Assembly: GCA_963677935.2 (NCBI GenBank) | Contig: CAXXEH010000003.1 | Span: 2,294,001-2,358,000 of the forward strand | Origin: JAAFHB01 sp963677935 | GTDB taxonomy: Bacteria > Bacteroidota > Bacteroidia > Bacteroidales > Prolixibacteraceae | Length of the DNA: 64,000 nucleotides | Direction of reading: 5' to 3' | Notes under the pieces: model-generated | Seen by the model: only the letters and a program-made list of their open reading frames with translations | The model's database searches: none | Told to the model about the DNA's origin: nothing | Shown: positions 26,370-35,092 of the stretch, piece after piece | How positions within the stretch are numbered: position 1 is the stretch's first letter | Layout: every line of letters begins with the position of its first letter | Translations under genes and position numbers: made by a program

Positions 26370-27254
26370 ATGAAAATTGGATTTATTGGACTTGGCATCA
26401 TGGGAAAACCCATGGCAAAAAATTTATTGAAAGCAGGTTACGAATTAATCGTATTAGACCAAAATAAAACAGTGGAATCAGAGCTGGTTGCACTTGGCGC
26501 TGAGTCGGCTGAAACCGCATCTGAACTGGCAGGCAAAACGAAAACGATTATCACGATGCTTCCGAACTCACCTCATGTGAAAGAGGTTGCTTTGGGTAAA
26601 GGTGGCATCATTGAAGGTGCTGCGCCAGGGACAGTATTCATTGATATGAGTTCAATTGCTCCGCTGGCAAGTCGGGAGATCGCTGAAGCCTTAGCCTTAA
26701 AAGGGATTGAAATGCTTGACGCCCCGGTAAGCGGAGGAGAACCCAAAGCGATAAATGGCACCATAGCAGTAATGGTTGGCGGGAAAAAAGAGGTCTTTGA
26801 TGCGCATTATGACCTGATGATGGCCATGTCTGGTTCCGTTGTCTATGTAGGTGAAATTGGCGCGGGAAATATTGCAAAACTCTGCAATCAGATTGTAGTG
26901 GCGCTGAACATTGCAGCGGTATCCGAAGCTTTGGTATTGGCAAAAAAGGCAGGTGTCAGCCCGGACCTTGTCTATCAGGCCATCAGGGGCGGATTAGCCG
27001 GAAGTACCGTTATGGACGCAAAAGCGCCGATGATGATGGATCGGAATTTCAATCCCGGATTCAGAATTGACCTCCACATTAAAGATATGACCAACGTACT
27101 GGAAACATCGCACAGTGTTGGTGCTGTACTTCCGCTGGCTTCTCAGGTTATGGAGATGATGCAGGCTATAAAACAGGATGGTTGCGGCGTTGAAGACCAT
27201 TCGAGCATTATAAAGTTCTACGAAAAAATTGCGAATACTGAAGTTACCCGATAG
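26370..27254 (+). CDS. garR: Beta-hydroxyacid dehydrogenase (GarR / tartronate-semialdehyde reductase-like)
   Basis: NAD(P)H-dependent reductase of 294 residues. The nucleotide-binding start GFIGLGIMGKPMAKNL is at residues 4-19, DAPVSGGEPKA at about 117-127 is the substrate-binding signature, and GAGNIAKLCNQ contains the catalytic Lys170. Its closest recognisable type is 2-hydroxy-3-oxopropionate reductase, which makes glycerate. Following the aldolase gene by 32 bp, it probably reduces the aldehyde product of that cleavage. 3-Hydroxyisobutyrate dehydrogenase is a less likely alternative. Confidence 0.82.
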   Translation: MKIGFIGLGIMGKPMAKNLLKAGYELIVLDQNKTVESELVALGAESAETASELAGKTKTIITMLPNSPHVKEVALGKGGIIEGAAPGTVFIDMSSIAPLASREIAEALALKGIEMLDAPVSGGEPKAINGTIAVMVGGKKEVFDAHYDLMMAMSGSVVYVGEIGAGNIAKLCNQIVVALNIAAVSEALVLAKKAGVSPDLVYQAIRGGLAGSTVMDAKAPMMMDRNFNPGFRIDLHIKDMTNVLETSHSVGAVLPLASQVMEMMQAIKQDGCGVEDHSSIIKFYEKIANTEVTR

Positions 27255-27390
27255 TTAGGTGTGGTATAACATTCAAATAGATGTAATAGAAAGTAGTAGA
27301 TATTGCAGCTAAATACGTGTAATTTAGGTTCGTCTAAAAATAAATATCATTAAAATAAAAATTATTCCCGGTGGAAATGACAATCAGCAT

Positions 27391-27456
27391 TAAAAGATTC
27401 TTCGCTACACTTCGTTTCGCTCTGAATGACAATGAAATATCTCATTGTCATTCAGA
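27391..27456. repeat. Repeat end with perfect 15-bp hairpin
   Basis: 27391-27433 is, apart from one base, the reverse complement of 52764-52806. Its last bases start a perfect 15-bp inverted repeat TCTGAATGACAATGA / TCATTGTCATTCAGA (27421-27435 with 27442-27456) around a 6-nt loop. It appears to be a shortened member of the same modular repeat family. Confidence 0.7.
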
Positions 27457-27505
27457 GACACAATACTAACAAGAACACCAAATTTTATGACAGCTAAGAA
27501 AATAA

Positions 27506-27713
27506 TGAATGAAAGTGAGATTCCTCATTCCGTTGCACTGCATTCGGAATGACAATGGACTGTGTTTAAAGGTGTGGGGTGACGGGGCGGCGTTGCCGCC
27601 CCGTCACCCCACACACACTTCAATGGGATGGATGTCATTCCGACGCAGTGAGGAATCTCCTTTTAAAAATAGCCAATAGAATGCTGTCATTAGTAGCGTA
27701 GCGAAGAATCTTT
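27506..27713. repeat. Modular palindromic repeat with 20-bp GC-rich core hairpin (copy 1)
   Basis: A copy of about 208 bp of the dispersed repeat, nearly identical to 58916-59176 apart from an extra sub-unit there. Its centre (27572-27614) is a perfect 20-bp inverted repeat with loop GTT, flanked by inverted CATTCCG / CGGAATG and GAGATTCCTCA / TGAGGAATCTCC modules. No open frame or transposase is present. Confidence 0.85.
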
Positions 27714-27735
27714 ACTTTTTTCCGGACAATATTAA

Positions 27736-27836
27736 AAGATGAAATAGCCATGGTTGTAAAATCACAAACCGAAGAGGAATCCGCCAACCGGCGGATGGCT
27801 ATTCCATTTGGCCGCTAAAAAACAAATTATATACAA
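27736..27836 (+). repeat. Leader repeat in front of the GH105 gene
   Basis: About 100 bp ending at the GH105 start codon are closely similar to the 100 bp in front of the PMI-like gene (50687-50788), and more distantly to those before the cupin isomerase gene (52931-53037). Shared parts are GATGAAATAGCCATGG, TCACAAACCGAAGA, a GCCAACCGGC hairpin, GGATGGCTATTCCAT and AACAAATTATATAC. AATAGCCAT and ATGGCTATT form an inverted pair enclosing the hairpin. Confidence 0.65.
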
Positions 27837-28985
27837 ATGAAAATGAAAAAACTAATTCTTATCCTGAGCCTCTTTTTGTGCCTCGGTAAAACAAATGCCC
27901 AAAACTGGGTCGATTCGCTTGATCTTTACGGACGCGAAGTATGTATGCCTGCCGATCAGTATAAATGGGACTGGGGACAAGCTACAATGCTCAATGCAAT
28001 GGTCCACCTCTATAATTCAAAACCGGAGTCTCAAAAGCAGCAATACCTCGACTATATCAAAACAGCAATGGATCATACAATTACCAGTGCAAACGGAGTG
28101 CATCCCAATGCAGTTGCTTCCGGGCATGGCATGGCTTTTATGGCAAAGATTACCGGTGATCCAAAATACAAAGAGATCGCTAATAAAATTTATGCGGATT
28201 ATCTGACTACACCCCGGACAAAGAAGGGCGGGGTGTCTCACCGGACTGAAACTGTTGAGATGTGGGATGATACGATATATATGCTGAGCATGTACCTCCT
28301 CGAAATGTACCGTTACACAAAGGATGAGAAGTATCTCCGTGAGCTGCTCGATCAGTTTTATATCCACAAAGCGAAACTTGCCGATAAAAAATGGGGGCTC
28401 TGGGTTCATGGTTATGATGACGATAATGATGATTACAAAGATCGTTGCTGCCAGTTTGGGTGGGCCAATGCCACACACGGGCGCACCAGCCAGGAATTCT
28501 GGGGACGTGGAAATGGCTGGGTTGTCATGGCCATTGCCGATGCCTTACAAGCAGCCCCGCGGAAATCATCCTATTTCAAGGAATTTGCAAAAGAGTTACG
28601 TTCAATTACCCAAAAGTTACCTCAGCTTCAGGATCAAAAAACCGGATTATGGTATCAGCTCCCAATTTATCCTGACAGTACTGCAAATTTTATTGAAAGC
28701 TCGTGTTCTGCCATGTTTGCCTATGGAATAACAGTAGGTGTTAAACTCAAAGTATTACCAACTAAGACCTTCCGTCCGGTTATTGAAAAATCGTACTCCG
28801 GTTTTCAAAAATATGCGACAAAACATGATGGAAAATATTCCATCCCGACCCTGGTTTGCGAAGGAACCTGCATCGGTGACAGGGCTTACTATTTCGGACG
28901 AAAAACAAAGGAAGGGATTAACTATGCCGTTGGAGCTTACATCATGTTTGGACTTGAGTATGACAAATTAAATCAAAAAGATTAA
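27837..28985 (+). CDS. GH105-family unsaturated uronyl hydrolase
   Basis: Exported (alpha/alpha)6 enzyme that removes the 4,5-unsaturated uronic acid left at the non-reducing end by polysaccharide lyases. It is 382 residues long with a signal peptide to about residue 21 (KTNAQ). Family features are the early WDWGQATMLNAMV and VEMWDDTIYMLSMYL with Asp144/145 at the position of the catalytic Asp of YteR-type enzymes. FWGRGNGWVVMAIADAL at about 221-237 is also diagnostic. GH88 is a related alternative, but the WDDT and WGRGNGW motifs favour GH105. It opens a tight cluster: the next gene starts 6 bp after its stop. Confidence 0.87.
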   Translation: MKMKKLILILSLFLCLGKTNAQNWVDSLDLYGREVCMPADQYKWDWGQATMLNAMVHLYNSKPESQKQQYLDYIKTAMDHTITSANGVHPNAVASGHGMAFMAKITGDPKYKEIANKIYADYLTTPRTKKGGVSHRTETVEMWDDTIYMLSMYLLEMYRYTKDEKYLRELLDQFYIHKAKLADKKWGLWVHGYDDDNDDYKDRCCQFGWANATHGRTSQEFWGRGNGWVVMAIADALQAAPRKSSYFKEFAKELRSITQKLPQLQDQKTGLWYQLPIYPDSTANFIESSCSAMFAYGITVGVKLKVLPTKTFRPVIEKSYSGFQKYATKHDGKYSIPTLVCEGTCIGDRAYYFGRKTKEGINYAVGAYIMFGLEYDKLNQKD

Positions 28986-28991
28986 ATTTCA

Positions 28992-30911
28992 ATGAAGAAA
29001 ATTTTCCTCATTTTCTGCGTATTGGGTGCAGTCCAAATACAGTTGTATGCTCAGGAAAGGGTATCGGATCGAATACCCCGGATGCCTGACCCGGTAACAC
29101 GACGGGCTGCACTGGAGCATGATTGGGCGGCTCTGCAAAAAACTCCTTCACAATTAGGTGTCCGCGATGTTTTTCTGTTTCTGTTGGATGCTCTGGATGC
29201 CCGGTTTCTGAAACCCGTGCAGGTTGAATGGGCGCTGAAATTAGTGCAGACCAGGGCTATTTCTGATCCGGCTGCTCCAAGCTATGGCAATATGTATTGG
29301 GGCTGGTCTGAAACAGGAGGCGATGTTGGCGATGGCAATAACGTGCAGTTTTGTGTGCAATATGGTCTCCTGATTAAATTACTTTTTGATGACCACTTAT
29401 CGCCAGAGGCCAGGAAAACCCTCGATCAGATTTTTGAACTAGCCACAATTGGAATACGAAACCAACCGATTCGCATTTCCTACACCAACATTTATGTAAT
29501 GCGAATCTGGAATTTAGTGGCCCTTGGGCAAGTTTACAAACAACCTTCAGTAGTGGAAGAAGGACGAAAATTCTTTGACATCTGGCTTAACCATTTGGCA
29601 CGATTCGGCAACCGCGAATACGACAGCCCCACCTACTGCGGTGTTGATATCGAATCCCTGTTGCTAATCCACCGATTTTCGACAGATAGGATTATTAAAA
29701 CAAAAGCTGCCGATGCCATTAATTTCTTTCTGACCGATTTATGTTCTCATTACAACCAGCGCGGGGGATATCTTGGAGGGGCTCACAGCCGCGACTATAA
29801 CCGAGTTTTTGGCCGTGACCTGCTCGAAGAAAAATATATGAATCCTCTCCTGGGAGGTGAAAACACCAACAACCATCTGTTTCACCAGATCTGTTTGTCG
29901 GAACTTCAGAAAATAGGGCTTACACCTGAGCAGAAGGAACTGATGAACCGTAAAAACAGGTTTATTGTTCAGCGTTGGGACAGCATTCCAAATGCATTTA
30001 GTTGCGATTATGTTGGTAATAAAGTTTCAATTGCCTCGTCGAATCAGTCGTACAGCCCCGATGATAAGTCGTTTGTGGTCTATCTTAGCAGTCCGAAAAT
30101 ACCTCAGATGCTCAACATTGCCTACAATATGGAGGGAAGGGATGACCATTACGGCACCTGGTCTGCCGAAGGGAAGGGCGAAAAACTGAAACACCTGATG
30201 CCGGCCAACTATCCGTCGAACGGGGGTTGGGGCAAAACCCGCCACCTGATGTATTTTATGCAGGCCGCACAAAACAAAAACGAATTTGTGATGCTGGCAG
30301 CTGGCGAAAAAGACCATAACTGTATCACCAATTACCTCAATTCAACCATCATTCTGCCAAATATTTTTGATGAATTATGGATAGGAAATGGTAAAATCAG
30401 CGTTCCAGAGGCGGGTGGAAAGATCGCATTTGACCAGACAAATACTTTTTTTGCCCGTTTTGAAGATGTTGGTTTTGCGATCCGTATTTTGTGGTCCAAT
30501 GCAGATCAGGGAATAAAAATGACCCTGTACAATGATGGATTTAACTACCAGCCAACGAGGGAAAATTTCAAAATGGCAAACGACAAGGGATTACGATTGA
30601 CACTTCAGCATCCCGAAAACGGAAAAGGAGTCATTGCCATGTGGTGGAAGGTGGAAGAGGGTATAACCGGTGATGCTCAATTTAATAAATTCAGACAGTC
30701 CATCGCAAATACCCCTATAAATGTCACCGATAAAAATGGTATTATTGATATTTCAGTCATAACCTCATCGGGAAAGTTGGGTATAAAGGCAGATATCCAA
30801 AAGAAAAAGCGACTGACCTGGTACAATCCAACTCCCCTGCCTGGCAATTTTCTATTTAATGTTGACGGCATGGAAATGGGTCAACCAATCATGAAAAAAT
30901 ATATCAAATGA
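28992..30911 (+). CDS. Exported (alpha/alpha)6-toroid protein, lyase-like, family not recognised
   Basis: A 639-residue exported protein (signal peptide ending LYAQ at about residue 20). The first ~330 residues look helical, and the remainder is beta-rich, the layout of heparinase/alginate-lyase-type (alpha/alpha)6 toroids with a C-terminal beta-sandwich. NREYDSPTYCGVDIESL (around residue 215) resembles the Tyr-containing motif of such lyases. I cannot assign a CAZy family. It lies between GH105 and another lyase-like gene, overlapping the latter by 4 bp, and GH105 needs a lyase to make its substrate; a lyase role is inferred. A non-lyase glycosidase remains possible. Confidence 0.6.
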   Translation: MKKIFLIFCVLGAVQIQLYAQERVSDRIPRMPDPVTRRAALEHDWAALQKTPSQLGVRDVFLFLLDALDARFLKPVQVEWALKLVQTRAISDPAAPSYGNMYWGWSETGGDVGDGNNVQFCVQYGLLIKLLFDDHLSPEARKTLDQIFELATIGIRNQPIRISYTNIYVMRIWNLVALGQVYKQPSVVEEGRKFFDIWLNHLARFGNREYDSPTYCGVDIESLLLIHRFSTDRIIKTKAADAINFFLTDLCSHYNQRGGYLGGAHSRDYNRVFGRDLLEEKYMNPLLGGENTNNHLFHQICLSELQKIGLTPEQKELMNRKNRFIVQRWDSIPNAFSCDYVGNKVSIASSNQSYSPDDKSFVVYLSSPKIPQMLNIAYNMEGRDDHYGTWSAEGKGEKLKHLMPANYPSNGGWGKTRHLMYFMQAAQNKNEFVMLAAGEKDHNCITNYLNSTIILPNIFDELWIGNGKISVPEAGGKIAFDQTNTFFARFEDVGFAIRILWSNADQGIKMTLYNDGFNYQPTRENFKMANDKGLRLTLQHPENGKGVIAMWWKVEEGITGDAQFNKFRQSIANTPINVTDKNGIIDISVITSSGKLGIKADIQKKKRLTWYNPTPLPGNFLFNVDGMEMGQPIMKKYIK

Positions 30912-32611
30912 AGACAAAAAGTGCCGTTTGTATCCTGCTTTTTTTAATGCTTTCTGTTTCAAATGCGAAATGCATTACTCCCCCGTATAAATCCAGAGAG
31001 CTGTTAACACAGTTGATCAAATTAAACGATGACGACATTTCCAACTCTCTGAAGTGGCAATGGACAGATAAAAACAACGTTCTCTGCGGCGCCATCTTTG
31101 ATGGTGATAGTATCGTTTCACCAATTGGAACAGCACATTTCATTCAAAAACTGATGTGCAGTTATGTGTCGCCTGTTTCAACCTATTATCAATCAAAGGA
31201 ATTGCTTAACCGCATGATACTCGCTGCAAGCGGATTGATAACATTACAGCATCCTGATGGCACGATAGATTTGGTGAATGCAAACTTTCACTCCACGCCC
31301 GATCTGGGATTTTCCATCTATCCACTTGCCCTGGCCTACTCAATAATGCTGCAAAACAATAACTTAAACTATGGCGAACTTAATTCCCTGATGAAAAGGT
31401 ATATGCTAAAAGCTGGTGATGCACTTTCAGTGGGAGGTGTACACACCCCCAACCATCGCTGGGTGATTACCGGTGCACTCGCATGGTTGTATCAGTTTTT
31501 TCCCGATCCGAAATACAAAGCCAGAGCAGAACAATGGCTGGCAGAGAAGGTTGATATTGACCCCGACGGTCAGTACCACGAAAGAAGCACTGCAGTTTAT
31601 ACTCCGGTTACCAACAGGAGCCTGATCGATATCGCCCAAAAAATGCATGTTGATTACCTTTATGATCATGTACGAAAAAATCTGGATATGACCTTCTATT
31701 TCGTACGGTCAACCGGTGAGATCGCTACAGAATCATCCAACAGGCAAGACAAATACATTATAAGCGACATGTCGGGATACTACCGTTTTTATCGGTTCAT
31801 GGCGCTGAAAGACAAGGATAGCCGCTATTCAGGCATGGTCGATTATATCGAAAAAACAGTTCCTTTGGCAAATCTGGGGGGGATGCTCCCCTACTTTATT
31901 GAAGACCCTTCGATGCTTGAGGAGTTGCCGAAGCCAACGCCACTTCCAACCAATTACGAAAAACAATTTAAATTCTCCGATATGGCCAGGATCAGGGACG
32001 GGGAGAGAGATATGTCAATTATCTCCAATAATTCTACCTTCTTTAGCTACTTTAAAGGAACTGCAGCCCTCGAAGGTATGCGTCTTTCAGCAGCATTCTT
32101 TGGGAGAGGACAGTTTCAGAGTGAAAAGATTGAAAAGGTTGGAGATACCTATATATTGTCATCATTAGTCAAAGGCCCCTATTATCAGCCACTTCCAAAA
32201 GAGAAGATTCCTGCGGACGGTGAAGCATGGGGCAAAGTACCCAGAACTGAGAGAGTACAATCAGAAATACAAACACTCGACACAAAGATTTATATCACAA
32301 AAACTGATGGAAAAGTTAAGGTAAGGGTCTTAGTAAAAGGACCGGAGAACCTGCCTGTGAGCCTTGAGCTGGGATTCCGCCAGGGAGGGACACTAAGTAA
32401 TGTCACTAAAAAGGAGGGTGCAGAGGCTGTTTATCTTATGAAAAGCGGCGCCTTAGCTCAGTATTCCAAGGATGGAAATACGATTACTGTAGGTCCAGGT
32501 ATATGCAAACATAAAACTACACAATTAAGAGGTGCTCTCCCCAAATTGCAGGCCGATTGTCTCTATTTCACGACCTATGCTCCAGGCGAATTTGAATTTA
32601 CCATCGAATAA
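30908..32611 (+). CDS. Exported (alpha/alpha)6-toroid protein, second lyase candidate
   Basis: A 567-residue exported protein with a signal peptide (residues 1-20). Its first ~330 residues are helix-rich and the C-terminal ~220 are beta-rich. PNHRW (residues 181-185) and GQYHERSTAVY (221-231) supply an Asn-His pair and a Tyr-His pair, residues used by (alpha/alpha)6 polysaccharide lyases such as heparinase II/III and alginate lyases. Its start codon overlaps the stop of the previous gene (ATGA), and the next gene starts 6 bp after its stop, so the three are translationally linked. No CAZy family is recognised with confidence. Confidence 0.6.
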   Translation: MKTKSAVCILLFLMLSVSNAKCITPPYKSRELLTQLIKLNDDDISNSLKWQWTDKNNVLCGAIFDGDSIVSPIGTAHFIQKLMCSYVSPVSTYYQSKELLNRMILAASGLITLQHPDGTIDLVNANFHSTPDLGFSIYPLALAYSIMLQNNNLNYGELNSLMKRYMLKAGDALSVGGVHTPNHRWVITGALAWLYQFFPDPKYKARAEQWLAEKVDIDPDGQYHERSTAVYTPVTNRSLIDIAQKMHVDYLYDHVRKNLDMTFYFVRSTGEIATESSNRQDKYIISDMSGYYRFYRFMALKDKDSRYSGMVDYIEKTVPLANLGGMLPYFIEDPSMLEELPKPTPLPTNYEKQFKFSDMARIRDGERDMSIISNNSTFFSYFKGTAALEGMRLSAAFFGRGQFQSEKIEKVGDTYILSSLVKGPYYQPLPKEKIPADGEAWGKVPRTERVQSEIQTLDTKIYITKTDGKVKVRVLVKGPENLPVSLELGFRQGGTLSNVTKKEGAEAVYLMKSGALAQYSKDGNTITVGPGICKHKTTQLRGALPKLQADCLYFTTYAPGEFEFTIE

Positions 32612-32617
32612 ATAACG

Positions 32618-34993
32618 ATGACACGAATAACTGCGATTTTATTCATGTTGATGAGTGACTTACTCATGGCTCCGGGTGCAACTGAAAAACCGTTGGTTCA
32701 GCTAAATTTGAACTGGCCAGCCTACATGGCCCAGCACGATTTGCTGTGGGATTGCGTCCCTGAAGATTATTTTGCCGGCGCTTTTGTGGGCAACGGATTG
32801 CTGGGTACGATAATTTTTAAAGATGATATTCAGCCAAATACGCTCCGTTTTGAAATTGGTCGTACCGATGTGTATGACCACCGGACAAAAGCATCCAGTG
32901 CTTATGAAACCTCCAGGTTACCAATCGGTCAACTCCTACTGACTCCCGTTGGCAAGATTATGAAGGTTCAAATGCGTAATGACCTTTGGAATGCCGAAAT
33001 CAGAGGGGAGCTGTCAACCACTTCCGGAACAATCTCATTCCGTTGTTTTGTCCCTTCCGGGGAGGAGTTGATTGTTGTTACCACAAAGAGTACAGGTAAA
33101 GAGAAAGGTGCAAAATTTACGCTACGGCCCCAGCTCGCACAAAGTGCACGGTATATTGCCAAAAGAGCCATGGGTCTGGAAATGAATGTCGTGTATCCGC
33201 AAAATCCTCCCTTTAAAATTGAAAAAATTGACGGTGTGGAAGTGGTGACACAGTCGCTACTCATGGGGGATGACTATGCAACAGCATGGAGCGACAAAAC
33301 TAATAAGGATGGTTCACGCAGGATTCTGGTTACGGTTGCAAACCGATGGGGAAAATACCGGAAACCGGCTTCGGGTTCAGCGGTTGATGCGGTTGAAACG
33401 ATCAATGCTGCCGAAAAGAAAGATATGGCCTTAATTGAAAAAGCACACCGTGCCTGGTGGCATTCCTACTATCCGTCAAGCTTTGTCACTTTTCCCGATC
33501 CGCGTCTGGAGAGTTTTTACTGGATTCAACTTTATAAGCTTGCAAGTGCCACCCATCCCAACCGTCCGGTGATTGACCTTCTGGGACCCTGGTTTAAACC
33601 CACCTCCTGGCCTTTACTTTGGATGAACCTCAATGTGCAACTGACTTATTATACATTGGGAATTACCAACCATACAGATCTTGAAAGCAATCTTTATCAA
33701 CTACTTGAAAGACATAAGGATCAAATGATTGAAAATGTACCGCCGGCGTTTCAGGCCGACTGTGCCGGAATCCGGAATCCGGTTGGGTACGACGATTTGT
33801 ACGCACCGCTGTTTTTGTCGGATGATAAAGATAATGATAAGGAGTTAAATATTATCGTGCTTCCATGGCTGACGCAGATGTATTACCTTCACAACAGGCG
33901 AACCATGGATGATGTGGGACTGAGAGATTCCATCTATCCGATTATGCGCCGCGCATTCAATGTTTATCTTCGAATTCTCCATCGCGGCGATAATGGACTT
34001 TATCATATACCCTATACCTATTCTGATGAATATGGGAATGCAAAGGAAACAAGTCTCAATATTGCCCTGGCACGATGGGGATTTAAAACCTTGATTGCCT
34101 GCGCTGAACGGTTGAAAATTGACGATCCGCTGCTTCCCCGCTGGAGAGAGACGCTTGCAAAAATGCAGGATTACAACACGAACGAAAACGGAATAATGGT
34201 TGGCAAGGATCTCCCTTTCGCGAAACCGCACCGTCATTACAGCCACCTCTTTGCAATATTCCCTTTGTACGACATGAATATTGACAACGAACCTGCCCGA
34301 ATTCCGCTCATGAAAAAGTCAATTCAGCACTATACCGACCTTGATGGCGACAACTGCATCTATAAATTTTCAGGCGCCTCGTCGCTTTGGGCCGCTTTGG
34401 GCGATGGTGATCAGACATTAAAATGGCTCAACAGATCGCTTGAATTGCTTCCCCGTTTCGGGGTCCCGCCAGCACCGGCAAGGATCCCCACGCTTACCCA
34501 AAACACGTTCTATAGCGAGCGGGAAAACCCAACTTTTGAGTCTCCAATTTCAGCCTCACGTTGCATGCTCGATATGCTCGTTCAGGACTGGGGTGGAACG
34601 ATTCGCATTTTTCCGGCAATGCCCACGGCCTGGAAAGATGCGAGCTTTCACAACCTTCGGACACAGGGGGCCTTTCTGGTCAGCGCGGTCCGAAAAAATG
34701 GAAAAACACTTTTTGTACGGATTAAAAGTCTGGCAGGGGAACCGTGTAGTATAAAGTCAGATTTAACCGGAGATCTAAAATTAATTGGACCCGCAAGCAC
34801 CAATCTCAAACAAATCAATGAGATAATTATATTAAATCTTAAAAAGGGTGAAGAGGCGGTGATCTATTCAGGCGAAAAACCGAAGTCATTTTCGATTTCA
34901 GGTTTACCGATTAATCCCAAAGAAAGGAATAGCTGGGGGGATTGCAGAGGTGCACGGCCGTACGTTTCTACTCAAATACATATTAATTTTTAA
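32618..34993 (+). CDS. GH95-like (alpha/alpha)6 glycosidase
   Basis: A 791-residue exported enzyme. The N-terminal beta-domain (about 20-270) begins with the pattern FAGAFVGNGLLGTIIF and then FEIGRTDVYDHR, which is characteristic of GH95-type proteins. The helical catalytic barrel follows, with KPHRHYSHLFAIFP around residues 536-549, similar to the GH95 HRHxSHL motif. A C-terminal beta-domain ends in the part that GH95 proteins use to close the active site. GH95 enzymes cleave alpha-L-fucosides or alpha-L-galactosides, and a GH29 gene downstream fits a fucose-bearing substrate. Sequence divergence leaves the exact linkage open. It is the fourth gene of the tight cluster. Confidence 0.72.
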   Translation: MTRITAILFMLMSDLLMAPGATEKPLVQLNLNWPAYMAQHDLLWDCVPEDYFAGAFVGNGLLGTIIFKDDIQPNTLRFEIGRTDVYDHRTKASSAYETSRLPIGQLLLTPVGKIMKVQMRNDLWNAEIRGELSTTSGTISFRCFVPSGEELIVVTTKSTGKEKGAKFTLRPQLAQSARYIAKRAMGLEMNVVYPQNPPFKIEKIDGVEVVTQSLLMGDDYATAWSDKTNKDGSRRILVTVANRWGKYRKPASGSAVDAVETINAAEKKDMALIEKAHRAWWHSYYPSSFVTFPDPRLESFYWIQLYKLASATHPNRPVIDLLGPWFKPTSWPLLWMNLNVQLTYYTLGITNHTDLESNLYQLLERHKDQMIENVPPAFQADCAGIRNPVGYDDLYAPLFLSDDKDNDKELNIIVLPWLTQMYYLHNRRTMDDVGLRDSIYPIMRRAFNVYLRILHRGDNGLYHIPYTYSDEYGNAKETSLNIALARWGFKTLIACAERLKIDDPLLPRWRETLAKMQDYNTNENGIMVGKDLPFAKPHRHYSHLFAIFPLYDMNIDNEPARIPLMKKSIQHYTDLDGDNCIYKFSGASSLWAALGDGDQTLKWLNRSLELLPRFGVPPAPARIPTLTQNTFYSERENPTFESPISASRCMLDMLVQDWGGTIRIFPAMPTAWKDASFHNLRTQGAFLVSAVRKNGKTLFVRIKSLAGEPCSIKSDLTGDLKLIGPASTNLKQINEIIILNLKKGEEAVIYSGEKPKSFSISGLPINPKERNSWGDCRGARPYVSTQIHINF

Positions 34994-35092
34994 GAAGACA
35001 ATGAATATTTTTGTCAAGTGAAATTTCGTTCCATAGCCGTTTTGATATTGTAAAATTGATGTTACTTTTATCCAACCAACAAAGGGAAAAAG

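Larger units (their letters stand above)
27255..27836. other. Gene-free repeat-rich region before the GH105 operon
   Basis: This 582-bp gap holds no gene. It contains, in order, a repeat end with a perfect 15-bp hairpin (27391-27456), a long modular palindromic repeat (27506-27713) and a leader repeat directly in front of the GH105 start (27736-27836). These are listed separately. Confidence 0.7.

Noticed and set aside
27506..27713. CRISPR-like array or intrinsic terminator
   Set aside because: There is no regular repeat-spacer structure, and the perfect hairpin has no following T-run; the modular repeat interpretation fits both copies better.
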